From positions 1,605,765 through 1,669,764 of the forward strand of contig VWZF01005250.1 in NCBI GenBank assembly GCA_013396755.1: a stretch of 64,000 nt of DNA, read 5' to 3'. Within the stretch, counting starts at the first letter, position 1. Each line of letters opens with the position of its first letter. This DNA is from Sclerurus mexicanus (taxonomy: Eukaryota > Chordata > Aves > Passeriformes > Furnariidae). This document shows, one piece after another, positions 52,541 through 64,000 of this stretch. The translations under genes were made by a program, and so were the position numbers. The notes beneath the pieces were generated by a model that was given only the letters and a program-made list of their open reading frames with translations, did not search any database and was not told where the DNA came from.

Positions 52541-53639
52541 AATAAATTAAAGAGTGCAGTATTATATCACATGCATTTAAAACAGATACTGAAAAATAAT
52601 CACATTACCAAAAGAATGTCAATAGAGGAATAAGAACCACCTAGACAGATATTAAGATGACTACGATTAAAAACGAAGGGAAGATGTATTTTTAGGAAGT
52701 GTTAATATTAAGTATTATTCAACTCCACACATTTGCAGGAGATAGTATTACAGTCAGGAAACAACCTGGATTCCGTGTACAGGAAAGCAATTTTCCAAGT
52801 GCTATCTGGATTATCTTAAGAAGTTTAGAGGCTTCAGCTACAACTTCGGGCACGTACATTGAAAACTGCAGCTAGGACAGAGCAAGCCTGCACACTAAGT
52901 GTGGATGCTCATGGCACACAGCCCTTTCTGCTCAGTCCCCACTGGGACACTCTAACCCGATGTCTGGGGCGTGCACGGCTGATCAAACCACCACGCCCGT
53001 GTATATCAACACTCCAAGCAAGACTGCAAACGCAGTATCATTGATTTCTTTCTACTGTCTAGGCTGGGGTAGTTCAGTGGCCTTTTTACCTCCAGGTACT
53101 ATAATTAAGAACTTCCTTACTAAAGGCAATTAACTTAAACATTTGAGAAATGCTAAATACATACAAAGTTTTACATAACCAGGACCACAAATTACAAATA
53201 AAAACAAGCTTGGTTATCCCATGTGACGTATCACAGCAGCAGTCACGATCTTCATAGTTTTAAGTAACGCCATGGGCCTAAAGCTAGTTATATGGCCGCT
53301 GAGTGTCAATTAGCCCTGCACGTGGTTAATTAGCTAACTATTCACCAAAACACAGCGCTCTCACACAGCCTTGCTGATGAAAACACAGGTCCTCAGCCTT
53401 TGCTCCCACCTTGGAGCTGCACGGGGCACCCACCCTATCAGGATGACTGCAAAAAGGGGGCCACTCAGGAAAGCTTACAAAGCACCGGTGTGTCACCCTA
53501 ATTATTGAAAGAACAAACAACTCACTTTCTATTCTCGAACGGCCTGTTTTAACACTTTATGTCACTGAAACCTGTCCGTGCGTCTAGCCTGTCGCTTTAA
53601 CTTTGTCATTGCCACATGTTTTGTCGCCACACACGGTGC
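52541..53639 (-). other. GLMN: GLMN 5' intron / upstream region
   Basis: No coding exon seen. A good minus-strand donor (agaaa|gtgagt, exon edge at 53526) is a possible end of a non-coding first GLMN exon. Confidence 0.4.
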
Positions 53640-54170
53640 CAGTGAGCCCTTCACTGTCCGGGACCTCACCGGTCCCGCCAGGAGGAGCTCAGTGTGCTCC
53701 AGGCGCGGGCACTGCAGCGCCTTCGGACGGCCTGCGCCCTTCATCCTTAATCCGCCTTCGCATAAACCCTTCCGGAGCCTTCAGCGGCAAGTGTGCAGCA
53801 CTGCGCCCCGTGGTGCGCTCTGCCAATGCCCACCAAACTCCGCGCCCCAGCCCCTTCCCCTTCCCTGGGCGGCCCAGCCCGCAGCTGAACTCAGAGCCCC
53901 ACACGGCTCTCACCTCACCCCGACGGCCGGTGCCCCGCTCCGCTCCGCTCCGCCNTCGGCCGTGTGGGGACAGCCCGGCCTCGGGGCCGGCTGCGAGCGA
54001 ACCAGCGGTGGGGCAGCCCGGGGCACGGGGGCGGGCAGGGCTGGGGCGGCGCGGTTGGCACAAAGTCGTGGCCAGAATTGCTTTCCCCTTAGCTTTCTGA
54101 GCATGCAGAACGTCATGAGTGAGCGTGTGGGAAGGGTTGGGCCTGTCTGCCCTGACACCCGGGTCTAACT
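53640..54170. promoter_or_regulatory. CpG island, probable bidirectional GLMN/RPAP2 promoter
   Basis: GC- and CpG-rich block between the divergently transcribed GLMN (-) and RPAP2 (+). A single ambiguous base occurs at 53955, inside a ctccgctccgc repeat, which suggests a hard-to-sequence spot. The long open frames here on both strands (up to 196 residues) come from base composition; none resembles a known N-terminus. Confidence 0.7.
54103..54118 (+). CDS. RPAP2: candidate RPAP2 first coding exon
   Basis: ATG at 54103 followed by four codons and the donor atga|gtgagc ends in phase 1, exactly what the next exon (54354) requires. It would give a very short N-terminus, MQNVM. The mammalian N-terminus is longer and poorly conserved, so the true exon may instead lie in the ambiguous GC-rich part or elsewhere. 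Confidence 0.3.
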
Positions 54171-54353
54171 AGCTGCTGAGTGGCTACCAGCTTGCTGAAG
54201 CCACAGCCATCAAAAGCAAGTTTCTGAGCAATTATTTTGATTATGCATACAGTTTAGAGGTTTTAATATTTTCTGGGTTCCAACATTTCCCACTATTCAA
54301 GGAAGAAACTATGCTAATTTCTGTATTTCTGCATTTTTTTATTTGATTTCTAG

Positions 54354-54399
54354 GAAGTAAGCATTCAGCTGCTCTGAAGAATGAAGATGCTGCTCAAAG
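54354..54399 (+). CDS. RPAP2: RPAP2 exon ([14 protein letters not shown])
   Basis: A 46-base exon with acceptor tttgatttctag and donor caaag|gtacag, phase 1 to 2. It joins to the next exon as [15 protein letters not shown]. Confidence 0.85.
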
Positions 54400-57300
54400 G
54401 TACAGTTTCTGACTAAGAACATGCAACATTTGTGTTGCTTTGCCTCACTTTGGAAGTGCTTCCTCTGCCTGGGGTGACTCTTTTCATCCTCAGTGCCATG
54501 ACCAGCTTCAGATCATCACCAGCATCAGCCTCATGCAGGCTTGTTTGGAGCGGTGCCCTGTAACTTCTAACAGCGTGCACATATGTGCATTCTGTAATAT
54601 ACTAAAAGTTTATTAATCTGACCTTCAGAGTTGTATTTCTTTAGTTAGTAGTGCTTGCTTTTTGCCATCTTAACTGCTTTGCATGCCTGCCATTTATACT
54701 TATTCACATTAAAAAAACACTTAGGAAATCTACTGCAGTAGCTTTTGTTTGATTCATTCCTTCCTTTACTTTGTAACCTCGTACTTAATCATGTCCCAGT
54801 CCTGTTTTCTTCCCAGTCATCATGTCTTATCCAGATCCTATTCTCCTGACAACACTCCATAAATTGTGTGTCCCAGCCTCTTTGTCCAGCCAGTTCTGGG
54901 TTTCCCTCTTGAAAGAAGAGTTGAGTCTCCTTGAGGGGTGTATTGCAATGCAGTAAGAGTCAATAATCTTCCTGACCAGGGTGGAAATAAAGCAAACCAA
55001 GGTTGGAAACTCCTTTGTGGTTATAACAGAATTACTAGTCCAGTTACTTGTTGCTTTGTTTGGCCAACATGGTATGATGCAGGAAAATGTAAGCTGCTGT
55101 ATTTCAGAAAAAAAAGATCAAGGTACAGTTGGAAAATTGTTTATGGAAATCTGCCCTCTGTGTCATCCATTGTGTGTTCTGTTACAGGAAAGCAGCTCTG
55201 GAGGCTGCTATCAGAAAGAAGATTGAATGTGAGAAAAAAGCATTGTCCATTGTTGAACAGCTCCTGGAGGAGAACATTACTGAAGAGTTCCTTCTAAATT
55301 CTGTAGGTGTTGCAAGTTTTTATACTGTTTTTTATCTTGATGTGCTACTTTTTTTGCCAAAGTTCTTGGAACAGTTTACTGCAGTTTAAAATAGGCAGAC
55401 CATCGATTCCCTCTCTCATCGGCTCTGATGACGATTGTCTGGTTTTTGAGGGTTCTGCAGTGAAAACATGACCCAGTTTTGCAGGACTGTATACATTTAT
55501 GAATTCTCACTCTATTATCACAGCCTTTTTTTATACTTCTGTGCTTCTGGACTGATAGGTGAAGTATAAAAATTTAGGTTGCCATGACATCATTTGTGCA
55601 TTTAGGCAAAGTCTCTATAAATGCACCACAGTTTATCTGGCAGCACAGTTTTGCTGGGATAGTATGATGATTACTCCTGTTAAGGTTGTAAAATAGACTG
55701 GTAAATCCATGTACAAAACATAAATGGAGGAAAATTTTGGGAATTAGTTCTACACTAGAGGCAAAACTATGAAGCTCTTGCATATGCAAAAAGGAGTGCC
55801 CATGTCTGTCTTCTTTCTCTGTTTACCCTTTTATCGTTTTTACTGTGCAGATTCCAAATGCTGTTTATTAAACTTCTAGATAACTGTTACATAACTTAAA
55901 ATATTTATTTGCTTAGGAGGTGTTTTGAGTACAAAAAATGACAAATTTTCCAGTATCTGTTGTTGAACTATTTTCTTGTCATTTTAGGGAAAATTTATTA
56001 CTCCATCTCACTATAAAGACATTGTTGATGAACGGTCTATCATCAAACTATGTGGTTATCCTCTATGTCAAAATAAACTGGAAAATGTAAGTTGCTTTTC
56101 ACTAATGCTGTTATCATAAGAATCTCTTCACAATTTTGATTCTCTTGCATTTTTTTTTATTTTAAACTTAGACTATTAAACAAAGATTAAAATACTGCCA
56201 AGTAATGGGCCAGGCATCATATCACTCCATTTCAGTGTAATCCTTCTGAAGTGAGAAGCAAAATTTGGTCAGAAGACAACAGCTACTGTATGGCAAAATC
56301 AGTTAGCATCTACTTTGACAGTGATAAAGATCACTGTTACAGCTTCATGGCCTTTCTTTGTGCATGACAAAATTTTCTAGTCATGTTCTTTTGTCAATAT
56401 AGCCACAGATGTCTGTGAGAAGGATTGAAGTGAAAAAAATAATAAAATACAAGGATATTATTATGTGAATGCATACACATCTGCTGTAAAAATGTATGTC
56501 AACTTTGTCAAAATCATAGTCACCCTTCTTATAGCAGAACTCAGAGTTCAGGTAGATAACCTGTGGTGTAATAGCAGGAATACAATGATTATCTGAAAAA
56601 AAATATTTGTTATTTTGGACTTCATATATTCACACAGAAGTTCACTTTGAAATTGTATTTTCCAGGAGGTCCTCTCTGGGTTTGTCGGGGTAGTGGTGGG
56701 GGTCTCTGACAGTACAGTCTCACATGAATATAAGTGGATACAGATAAGGAGGCACCTGTCTGTAATTGTTCAGCACTTACACACGAGGAAAGTGTCTGTC
56801 GTGGTAGCTCTATTGTTTTATGATCAGTACTGGCTTTCTTTTAGATCTGAAGTTGTCTTCTGCTGATAGTGAGAGGTGTATATCATTAAAGATAAATTGC
56901 CATTTTTACAGCTGAGAAGCTACAACGTCACAAAAATGGAGAGACAGGGTGGAGATAGCATGCAGTTCAGATAGAACATATTACACTTAAGGATGAAGTT
57001 TTCTGTATAGTCACGGTGGAAGTAATAATCTTGCTGATGAAAACATTCTGTTTTAGGTGCCAAAGCAGAAGTACAGAATTTCTACAAAAACAAACAGAGT
57101 TTATGATATCACTGAAAGAAAGGTATGGTAACGAGTCTATTTCTAGAATGTATTTAATAGTTGCAACGTTCAGAAATGCATTTTAACAACATTCATATAG
57201 TGATTTGATTCAGATCCAATATGTTTGGTTCTTACAAAGATCATTTTCATAAACAGTCAGAAGGTTTTTGCACATTTCAGTTTCTAGGTGCAGTCTTTGG

Positions 57301-60300
57301 TAAGACGAAAAAACATGTATTTTCTTTATTTAAACATAACATGGACAATTTTCCTTGGATAGCAGTTTGAATGTGGTACTGCTGATCTGTGAAAGCTATT
57401 TGTGAAGAAGTGTTCTTTATTTTGCTCCAGTAGTCAATGAGCTTCAGTGGGGTCAAACATCCTTTCCATTCACTGAAGTTTGCAGTAGTGTAGTACAAGC
57501 TGTATCTTATGTATTCTTTATTGTTCTTTTTGGAGGGACCCTTAGGGTTCTTTTTTGAGAACTTTGCTGCATAAAACTTCACTCTTCACAAAGTGTTTCT
57601 TTCTGGAAGCATATTCACACATGTGGTGGCATAAAAGTAATCTTTGCCAGTGTGCACCTACATATGCTTAGACACTAAATTGTAAGATCAATGTTTTCAG
57701 TTATGGAACAAATTTCTTCAGTGTCACTGGTATTCCTTTCCTCTGGTTACAACTCCAGGATACATCAAATTATAGGAATTACAGGAATTGCTTTCTCAGG
57801 CAGCCAGCCAAGACTCTGAGAAGTGGGATGCTTTGCCTGCTTCCCTTGTGATGCAAGTGTGCAAGTGTTGTTCCAAGTATTGCAAAATACCAAGTCCTGT
57901 TGCTAACCAAAGTTTTCTTTATTAAACACCTGTATTTTATTGTATGTCATTTAAACTGTATGACCATCTTGTTGGGTTATGGGTTGTGCTTCCAACAATT
58001 TGTTGGGATTTTTTTTAATTATTATTATATAGAATCTAATACTGATTTACTTCTCAGTATGTAGTGAAAGTACAAAAAGCAGAAAAATGGGCAAAACAAA
58101 GAAGCTAAAAGTGATTTGTGGGGAATGGGATAGACCTATTTGATAAGTTTGGTTTCTCAGATGAATTAAAAACCTGGTCACAGGCTTGAAAAGAAACATG
58201 AATTGGTACTTAATTCTACAGGCATAAAAAACAATTGCTTTTGCTATTTATGAGTATTAAAGTTGACTTTAGTAATATTTTTTTTTGCTTTCTCTCATTT
58301 CCAGTGCTTTTGCAGCAACTTCTGCTATAGAGCATCTAAATATTTTGAAGCTCAAATTTCTAAAAGTCCAGTATGGATGAGAGAAGAAGAAAAGTAAGTA
58401 TAGTCTTATACATTCATTGCTCCTTTTGAGAATATTATTTCTGTCTGCAAGCTGCAGTGCTAATTAAATAGTTGCAGTGCATCAAAATGATTTGACTGAA
58501 GCAGAGATAACTAATGTTAAGGTGTGAGATTAGCACAGTGCTCATTTTAAGTGTTGTTTTTATATGGATTACAATAATTGACATGGCTCAGTACTACTCA
58601 CATCTACTTAGTAGGCATGATCATGTTAGTCTGAGAGGGCAGACTAGTCATAAATAATAGTTAATAGGAGTTAACTTCAAAATGTACTTACCAGGATCAA
58701 GTTTTTACAAACCATATAATTTACAGGATGAATTAATCTTACCCTGTTACAAGAGATTTTCTAATTTTAGCGCAGCACTTGGCATTGGTTTTAAGCTTAA
58801 ACTGTGAACGCTTGTATCTGAAAGCAGACTATAACATGAAGAGGTTCTTTATCCTGTCTAAACTTCGGATTGCCCATTTCATGTTGTTCCTGCAATACAC
58901 AATTTGGAACAGTGTAATGCAGTCGGTGTTCCTAGTTTAGGAAACACAGCCTTGCAGATAATGAATGAAGCCAGTGGGTGTCACTGTTGAACAATCAGGG
59001 CTTGCATAGAAAATGTTCAACTGAATTTATTCAACTTTTGTTCTCCAAGACACTACTTTTCATAGTCTCATGGTTTTCAACAAAAGAAACTAGCTGAAGT
59101 TATAGGTGTAATCTCATTTTTACAGTCATAGGAAGTATCTGATCAATGAGAGAAGAGCTTTAGATCAGTTTGATCTGATCTGAGGTATTCCAGTAGATAA
59201 AAGTAGTCTCTTTATTAAGTGTTGAAATTTACCATTACTTTTGTGGTATCACTTTGCTGTCTTTAAAAGAAGTATTTCTAAAATCTCACTTTATTCTTAA
59301 CATTAAAAGTGTATTGTTCTGGTACATCTGACATAGTTAATTATTTATGCTGGGTGATGGTGGGGAGGAGGTGTTTTCAAAAAACAAACAAACAAAAGAA
59401 ATCCCAGATAGTTCATGGCTAGCTACATCTGTCTGCACAACCACATACATGTGCACACAGCGATACACATTTACACTTTCGAATATCTGAAATTCCTTTG
59501 ACAGAAAAGATTGCAACCTCCGCTTAAAACTCTGAAGAAGAGTTATGTGGTGTTAGTAATTTAAATCATTGCATGTTATCCCCTTTAGTTTCCGAACTCT
59601 GTTGATATGAGTGGTGCAGCTTTCATCTATTTAAACCTGTGGGATCTTTGACATCCTGAGAGGTGTTAGTGCATTGTCTTGTATTTAGTGCTTGCCTAAA
59701 AGGTTTTCTTTCACTGATCGGACAGATGAGGATTTCAAATGAATGGCATTGGATACTGCCTCCTAACTGAATTGAAGTAGACTAACTGAAAGTAGAGCTG
59801 TGGAAAGAAAACTCATCAAAATTTGTTTATTAATGTTCTTAGAGTTTCTGGAAACCTTTGAAAGCCGTTTTCTTAAAGCAGTATAATTTGATAGCCTAAT
59901 TTTTAACAACGTAAGGTTTTAAATAAGTAAGAATATCCTGAATGTTCATATTTTTGCATCTATTTGGAGCATTTTCCTAGGATTGTTTTTACCGCAGGAA
60001 CTTTATGACCTTTGAGGATCTTGGCATGTTTACCTTTTATGAAGAGGAGGCCAAAGGGTGATCTGAAAGCAATCTACAACTGCTTGAAAAAAGTTAGAAA
60101 TATTACAGAGCAAAACTATCCTTGGCTGATGGCAGAAAACTTAACAAGAAGTGATGGCAACAAATAATTGTATGGATGGTTCAGATAGTACATTGGGAAG
60201 AAAATTGCACTAAGGTTGTGGTGGAATGAAACAGGTTACTCAGCAACATCTTGAAATCATTGGAGGTTTTCAAGATTTAAACTTCATGAATTTGTGGCTG

Positions 60301-62817
60301 ATCAAACCTGCTGCTGCTGACAGTTGCATTGCAAGCAGGAGGTCAGACTAGAGCCTTCCTGAGGTCCTTTGTGGCTAAGGTGGCTGTGACTGGCTGATTC
60401 TGTGGAATGTTCACTGTAACAGCACTGTGCTGCGCGCACACAGTTCCCACTCTGAACACGCGTGCATAAAATGCTCACACTAGCCCTGCTTTGAACAGAG
60501 GCTGCTGGACCACAGACATCCCTTCCAAACTCAACTCTTTTTGTATTTATGTGTATTTCAGGAGAATTGATTTAGTGGGAAAATCTTCATTCTCTGTCTT
60601 CTTTTTGCAGACCACCAGACATAGAGCTGCTGAAGGAGGGACAGAGGTACACTGAATGATTTTTTTTGTTGTTGTATGCACCTGTAGTTAGAAATTTTAG
60701 TATCATATCAGGTGAAAGGGGAACCTTTTATTTCCTGTGTTATAGAAAAGATTTTTTTAGAACCTGCGCAAAGGCTTTTTTCTTTGTGATTCTAACCCAG
60801 CATATTTGATCTGTATGATTTAGTGTACAGCTGCTCTTGGATTGTGTGTCTTAATTGAGCCTGTTGAAATCTGAAACAAACATACTGTTTGTACTTTGCA
60901 TATTTTATGCCATCTATTCTTTATGAAGAAAATTGTGCCAATTACATGTGATGAAAGCTTCTTTACTTCTTAATCTAAAATGTCTGTATCAGCCCAAATG
61001 AAATCACGCTACTCTGTCATCTCTCTGAACCTGTGTATTGTGACTTTCTGTTTGTTTTCTTTTGCAACCCATGGCCATTAGGTGGCAAACTTACATGTGC
61101 TGAAACAGCTCTGCTGTCACCCTGGTTTTAGGGTACTGTATTTCTATTTATTTTGGCATGCCTGCCTTCGTTTTGAAATTGCACTATTCATCATGCTAAG
61201 TCTGATATTATTCTGCTGTTCTTTAATAGTGTTTTATTTTTCTAACTGCCAATAATCTGCTTAGAACTCACTTTTTAAATAGTCTCTACACTTGTCTTGA
61301 CTGTAGAACAGTACAACTCTGAGTTCAAGAAAACTTTTAGAAGAGCGGCTATGATTCTTAAAGCAAAAAAATTATACTTCTGTGGGGGAAAAATGGTTTG
61401 TTTATTGTTCTTACGTGATAATAAAAAGCTACTGCAGGTAACACCCATTTCCTATTTCATTGATGGCTTGTGTTTTCTGTTACAGTGGACATTCTGGAGA
61501 AGAGGTGAAACTACGTGATGAAGTAATTAAAGCATCTGACATTGAAAATCCTAGGATACCTTCAGATTCACATGGATCTGGTTCTCGTGACACAGCCAGT
61601 GACAGCAGTAGTGATACTGAACAAGAATTTATTTCTTCTGTCCTACCAGGAAGTCAGTCAAGTTCAGCCAATTTTGCACAGCAGTTGCCCAGAAAAACCA
61701 TCCTCAAAAAGAAGCATGCTCAGAAGGTCTCTACCAGCCCTAAAACTGAAGATTCAGGTGTGGTAGAAGCCACTGAACAACTCTCTCATTGTAAATTAGA
61801 TGCTCAGGAAGAAATGCATGCTTGCCCTATTCATAGTGAGATAACTGCACCACTTCCAAAAAATACCACTCCAGGGAAATCAAGTGCTTCAGAAATCTGT
61901 GAAAATGCCTGTGGTTCACAGATAGTTTTTCTAGGTGTGAGCAAAAGAGGGGCAGAACATCTTAAAAGAACACTAGCTAACTCAACAGAATATAACAAAC
62001 CTGAACTGAGGCATCCAGTTAATTCCAAAGGCAGTTTACTAGAAGTGCTTAGGCAAACGCTTATGGAATGGAGAACTGAGGAAACTTTAAAATTTCTTTA
62101 TGGCTCAAACTATACTTCTTTGTGCTCATCAGAGTGCATAGCATCTGCCAACCAGGAGACTGAGGAACTTGATGAGGATGACTTAGATACAGCTGATGAC
62201 CTTAACACTGCTGCTGTAAGGAGGTCTGAGAACAGCTTGAATTATTCTTTACCTTTCACGGGCCCCGGTGGAATAGTTAAGCCTGTGCCTAGTTACCAAA
62301 AGTTAAAAGAAGAAACAGAGTTCCTAGAACTCCGAGTGAAAGAGTTCTATGAAGGGAGGTGCATCTTGGCTGAAGAGGCAGCGACACTTGCACAAGCAGA
62401 GGAACATCCAAGCACAGACAAAGTAAGTGTCCCGCGGAATAGTGTCGGTGTATAAAGCCTGAATAGGCCTTCACAGACTTACTGCTTTATTTCTACCATC
62501 CTGTGTGGACAAGTATCTCGCACAGGGAAGGAGAAAAGTACATTGGTTGCGCACTGTATGTTGGGTCAGATTATACAAAAAAATTACCATTTGGAGTTTT
62601 TTCTATTCAGAGTTAAGATTTACCTTATGTTTAAACATTTATTGATAATCCGTGATTATTTTGATGCATTGACTTCAATTAAATACTAGGTTAAAACTGC
62701 TAAGGTTTTCTGTCTAATACAGGCTGAGCAACAGGAAGATTTTGCCTTCCCACTTGTTGATTCAAATGCACAAATGCAGATTAGAAAGCGAATTGTCCTT
62801 GAAAAACTGAGGAAAGC
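54354..62817 (+). CDS. RPAP2: RPAP2 (RNA polymerase II-associated protein 2, CTD phosphatase), 3'-incomplete
   Basis: Eight phase-consistent exons are seen: 54354-54399, 55188-55302, 55988-56086, 57057-57122, 58305-58393, 60611-60646, 61486-62422 and 62723-62817, about 493 codons. The gene runs beyond the window (human about 612 residues). The N-terminal Rtr1-type zinc domain is clear: [50 protein letters not shown] and [16 protein letters not shown]. The likely zinc ligands are Cys codons at 56051, 56066, 58311 and 58323. Known role: an atypical phosphatase of the RNA polymerase II CTD (Ser5), also linked to Pol II assembly and nuclear import and to snRNA transcription. The rest is a disordered Ser-rich linker, then DESLPF-like and [10 protein letters not shown] segments. 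The first coding exon is not settled. Confidence 0.95.
55188..55302 (+). CDS. RPAP2: RPAP2 exon, start of Rtr1 domain
   Basis: A 115-base exon with acceptor tctgttacag and donor aattct|gtaggt. It reads [20 protein letters not shown] then [18 protein letters not shown]. Confidence 0.95.
55988..56086 (+). CDS. RPAP2: RPAP2 exon, zinc ligands 1-2
   Basis: 33 whole codons with acceptor tgtcattttag and donor gaaaat|gtaagt. It reads [20 protein letters not shown] then [13 protein letters not shown], with the C-x4-C pair at 56051 and 56066. Confidence 0.95.
57057..57122 (+). CDS. RPAP2: RPAP2 exon (VYDITERK)
   Basis: 22 whole codons with acceptor ttctgttttag and donor gaaag|gtatgg. It reads [20 protein letters not shown]. 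Confidence 0.95.
57123..58304 (+). other. RPAP2: RPAP2 intron
   Basis: AT-rich, 1.2 kb. A minus-strand open frame at 57277-57582 (101 residues, Lys/Asn-rich) has no family I recognise. Confidence 0.5.
58305..58393 (+). CDS. RPAP2: RPAP2 exon, zinc ligands 3-4
   Basis: An 89-base exon with acceptor tctcatttccag and donor gaaaa|gtaagt. It reads [20 protein letters not shown] then SPVWMREEE. The C-x3-C pair (58311, 58323) completes the zinc site. Confidence 0.95.
58394..60610 (+). other. RPAP2: RPAP2 intron with an old CR1 near its 3' end
   Basis: A 2.2 kb intron between phase-2 junctions. The only feature I can name is the CR1-like copy at about 60005-60405. Confidence 0.55.
60005..60405 (+). 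mobile_element. ancient, diverged CR1 3' end
   Basis: It shows CR1-type 3' order with heavy divergence: ggtggaatgaaacaggttac, attggaggttttcaagattt, ttgcattgcaagcaggaggt, cagactagagccttcctgag and gaggtcctttgtggc, ending gattctgtgg. It is more diverged than the copies in C1orf146 intron 3, so probably older. Confidence 0.7.
60611..60646 (+). CDS. RPAP2: RPAP2 36-base micro-exon
   Basis: The acceptor is ctttttgcag and the donor is cagag|gtacac, phase 2 to 2. It reads [11 protein letters not shown] and joins on to SGHSGEEVK. Confidence 0.9.
60647..61485 (+). other. RPAP2: RPAP2 intron
   Basis: 0.84 kb with no feature recognised. Confidence 0.6.
61486..62422 (+). CDS. RPAP2: RPAP2 long exon (disordered linker region)
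   Basis: A 937-base exon with acceptor ttctgttacag and donor gacaaa|gtaagt, phase 2 to 0. It reads [93 protein letters not shown] and [20 protein letters not shown]. Ser/Asp-rich blocks suggest phosphorylation (inference). The ATG at 61460 is intronic. Confidence 0.95.
62723..62817 (+). CDS. RPAP2: RPAP2 last visible exon
   Basis: A 95-base exon with acceptor ctaatacag and donor aaagc|gtaagt, phase 0 to 2. It reads [20 protein letters not shown] then [11 protein letters not shown]. Confidence 0.93.
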
Positions 62818-64000
62818 GTAAGTACCCTTTACTTTGCTAAATGTCAGTCTGAAGTTGGTACTCATTCATCATCTTTTAAGTAAAAAAACTACACTGTCCA
62901 AGGATGAGTCTGACTTTTTCTTGGTGGCCTTAGTCATAACTTAAACCCATTATTGCCCTAAAGGACTTATTTATTTCTGCAACAGTCACCTGTGGTACAG
63001 TTGCAGAGGTCAGTCTGCACAGTCTCCATGTAGCAACTGCTCATGTTTGAACTGAAAAACTTAAGGTTGATTGAGAGGAGTGCAAATATTTATCTTGTAC
63101 ATTAAGCGTACTGTTACTGGTAAACAAATCTGCAGAGAAGGAAGCGGTGTTTCCAAACCTCATAATCCTTTAAGCAAAGTCTTACTAAAAGAGTTTCTAG
63201 CCAGTATGCCCCTAGCTACAAGTATTAAAGGCCTTCACAGTTGAATTTTAAAACTTCCCAAATGCCAGACCTTCTTCATATACATAAAAAGACTTTGGAG
63301 TCCCAGAAAAGAAATTAAGGCATTTCTGTTGTAGCTGTTAAAATTATTAAATTGTCAAAGTTGAGAGTACCTTAAAAATATTCTCATTGTCAAGACAATG
63401 AAGATAAATGAGTGTTTGAAGGTCATGATTCTGGTGTTTTTGTTAGAGATATTTACTTTTCTTGTAGTTTGTGTTAGCTGGCCAAACTAGGTTTTGTAGA
63501 ACTATAAAGCCCCACAACCAAAACTCCCCTCCCAAATAAAAAAAAGAAATCCTTTCTGTTTTCTCTTCCTGCAACTTGTGTGGGTAGACCACAGCCATGG
63601 AATCAAACCATCCTGCAAGTGTCTTGTCTGCATTGATTGTTTTACGTTTCCTGAGGTGATTCAGTCATCCTGTCACACTTGAGACAATTTTCATTGTGAT
63701 AAAGCTATGAATATGCCCAGCATCATAACAGTCCTGTGTTTAGTTTTGGTAAAACATGCAGTGATGTACAGAACCAAAATCTTGATTCTTACGGTAATAT
63801 TGATGCACCGTATGTGCATACAAATGGGAATAATTGGGTATTCACATGCAAGAGAATGTTAACTATTCAACAGGTAAATAGAAGCTAAAGTTTAATCCTA
63901 AATGTGAAAAACAGTGCATGTTATTTCCATCATTGGGGAATACTGATAACTAGTTAAACAATATGTGGAGTTTGTGTGCTCTATCAGTTTTTATGCTCAG
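62818..64000 (+). other. RPAP2: RPAP2 intron running off the window
   Basis: AT-rich with no exon supported. The C-terminal RPAP2 exons must lie to the right. Confidence 0.6.

Noticed and set aside
53578..54168. 196-residue plus-strand open frame (and overlapping frames on both strands) in the GLMN/RPAP2 CpG island
   Set aside because: Caused by high GC content with few stop codons; it includes an ambiguous base and no sequence resembling glomulin or RPAP2 N-termini.
57277..57582. 101-residue minus-strand frame in an RPAP2 intron
   Set aside because: Lys/Asn-rich with no recognised domain; antisense to an expressed gene with no splice or promoter evidence.

Overview
The window is nuclear DNA from a vertebrate, almost certainly a bird. 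Evidence for this: spliced genes with GT-AG introns, CpG islands at gene starts, several CR1 non-LTR retrotransposon copies (the dominant interspersed repeat of birds and other sauropsids), an old avian-type solo LTR, and conserved gene order. Reading spliced frames on both strands gives four protein genes in the order BTBD8/KIAA1107 (+), C1orf146/SPO16 (+), GLMN (-), RPAP2 (+), which is the order on human 1p22.1. No bacterial genes, CRISPR array, tRNA or rRNA were seen. The species cannot be named from what is visible.

Layout. 1-16.5 kb: the 3' part of BTBD8 (9 coding exons seen, stop at 15821, 3'UTR to about 16.46 kb); its BTB-domain exons lie upstream of the window. 16.5-25.4 kb: gene-poor, with one CR1 fragment. 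25.4-33.9 kb: complete 5-exon C1orf146/SPO16, about 181 residues, starting in a CpG island and carrying a (CAG)9 tract just after the start codon; its third intron holds a nested pair of CR1 elements. 34.9-52.5 kb: complete GLMN (glomulin) on the minus strand, 18 coding exons, about 597 residues, tail-to-tail with C1orf146. 53.6-54.2 kb: CpG island between the head-to-head GLMN and RPAP2 genes, containing one ambiguous base. 54.35-62.8 kb: eight coding exons of RPAP2 (+), which continues past the right end.

The genes act in unrelated processes: clathrin/AP-2 endocytosis (BTBD8/APache), meiotic crossover formation (SPO16), cullin-RING ligase inhibition (glomulin) and RNA polymerase II CTD dephosphorylation and assembly (RPAP2). 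They are linked by old synteny and, for GLMN/RPAP2, probably by a shared promoter. Exon limits were set by hand from splice sites, by requiring reading phase to match across every intron, and by comparison with remembered family sequences. Every internal junction in the four models keeps phase.

I found no sign of a novel biological system. The points most worth a second look are the nested CR1, the coding polyQ in SPO16, the unresolved first exon of RPAP2, the tail-to-tail 3' ends, several micro-exons and an intronic perfect hairpin.
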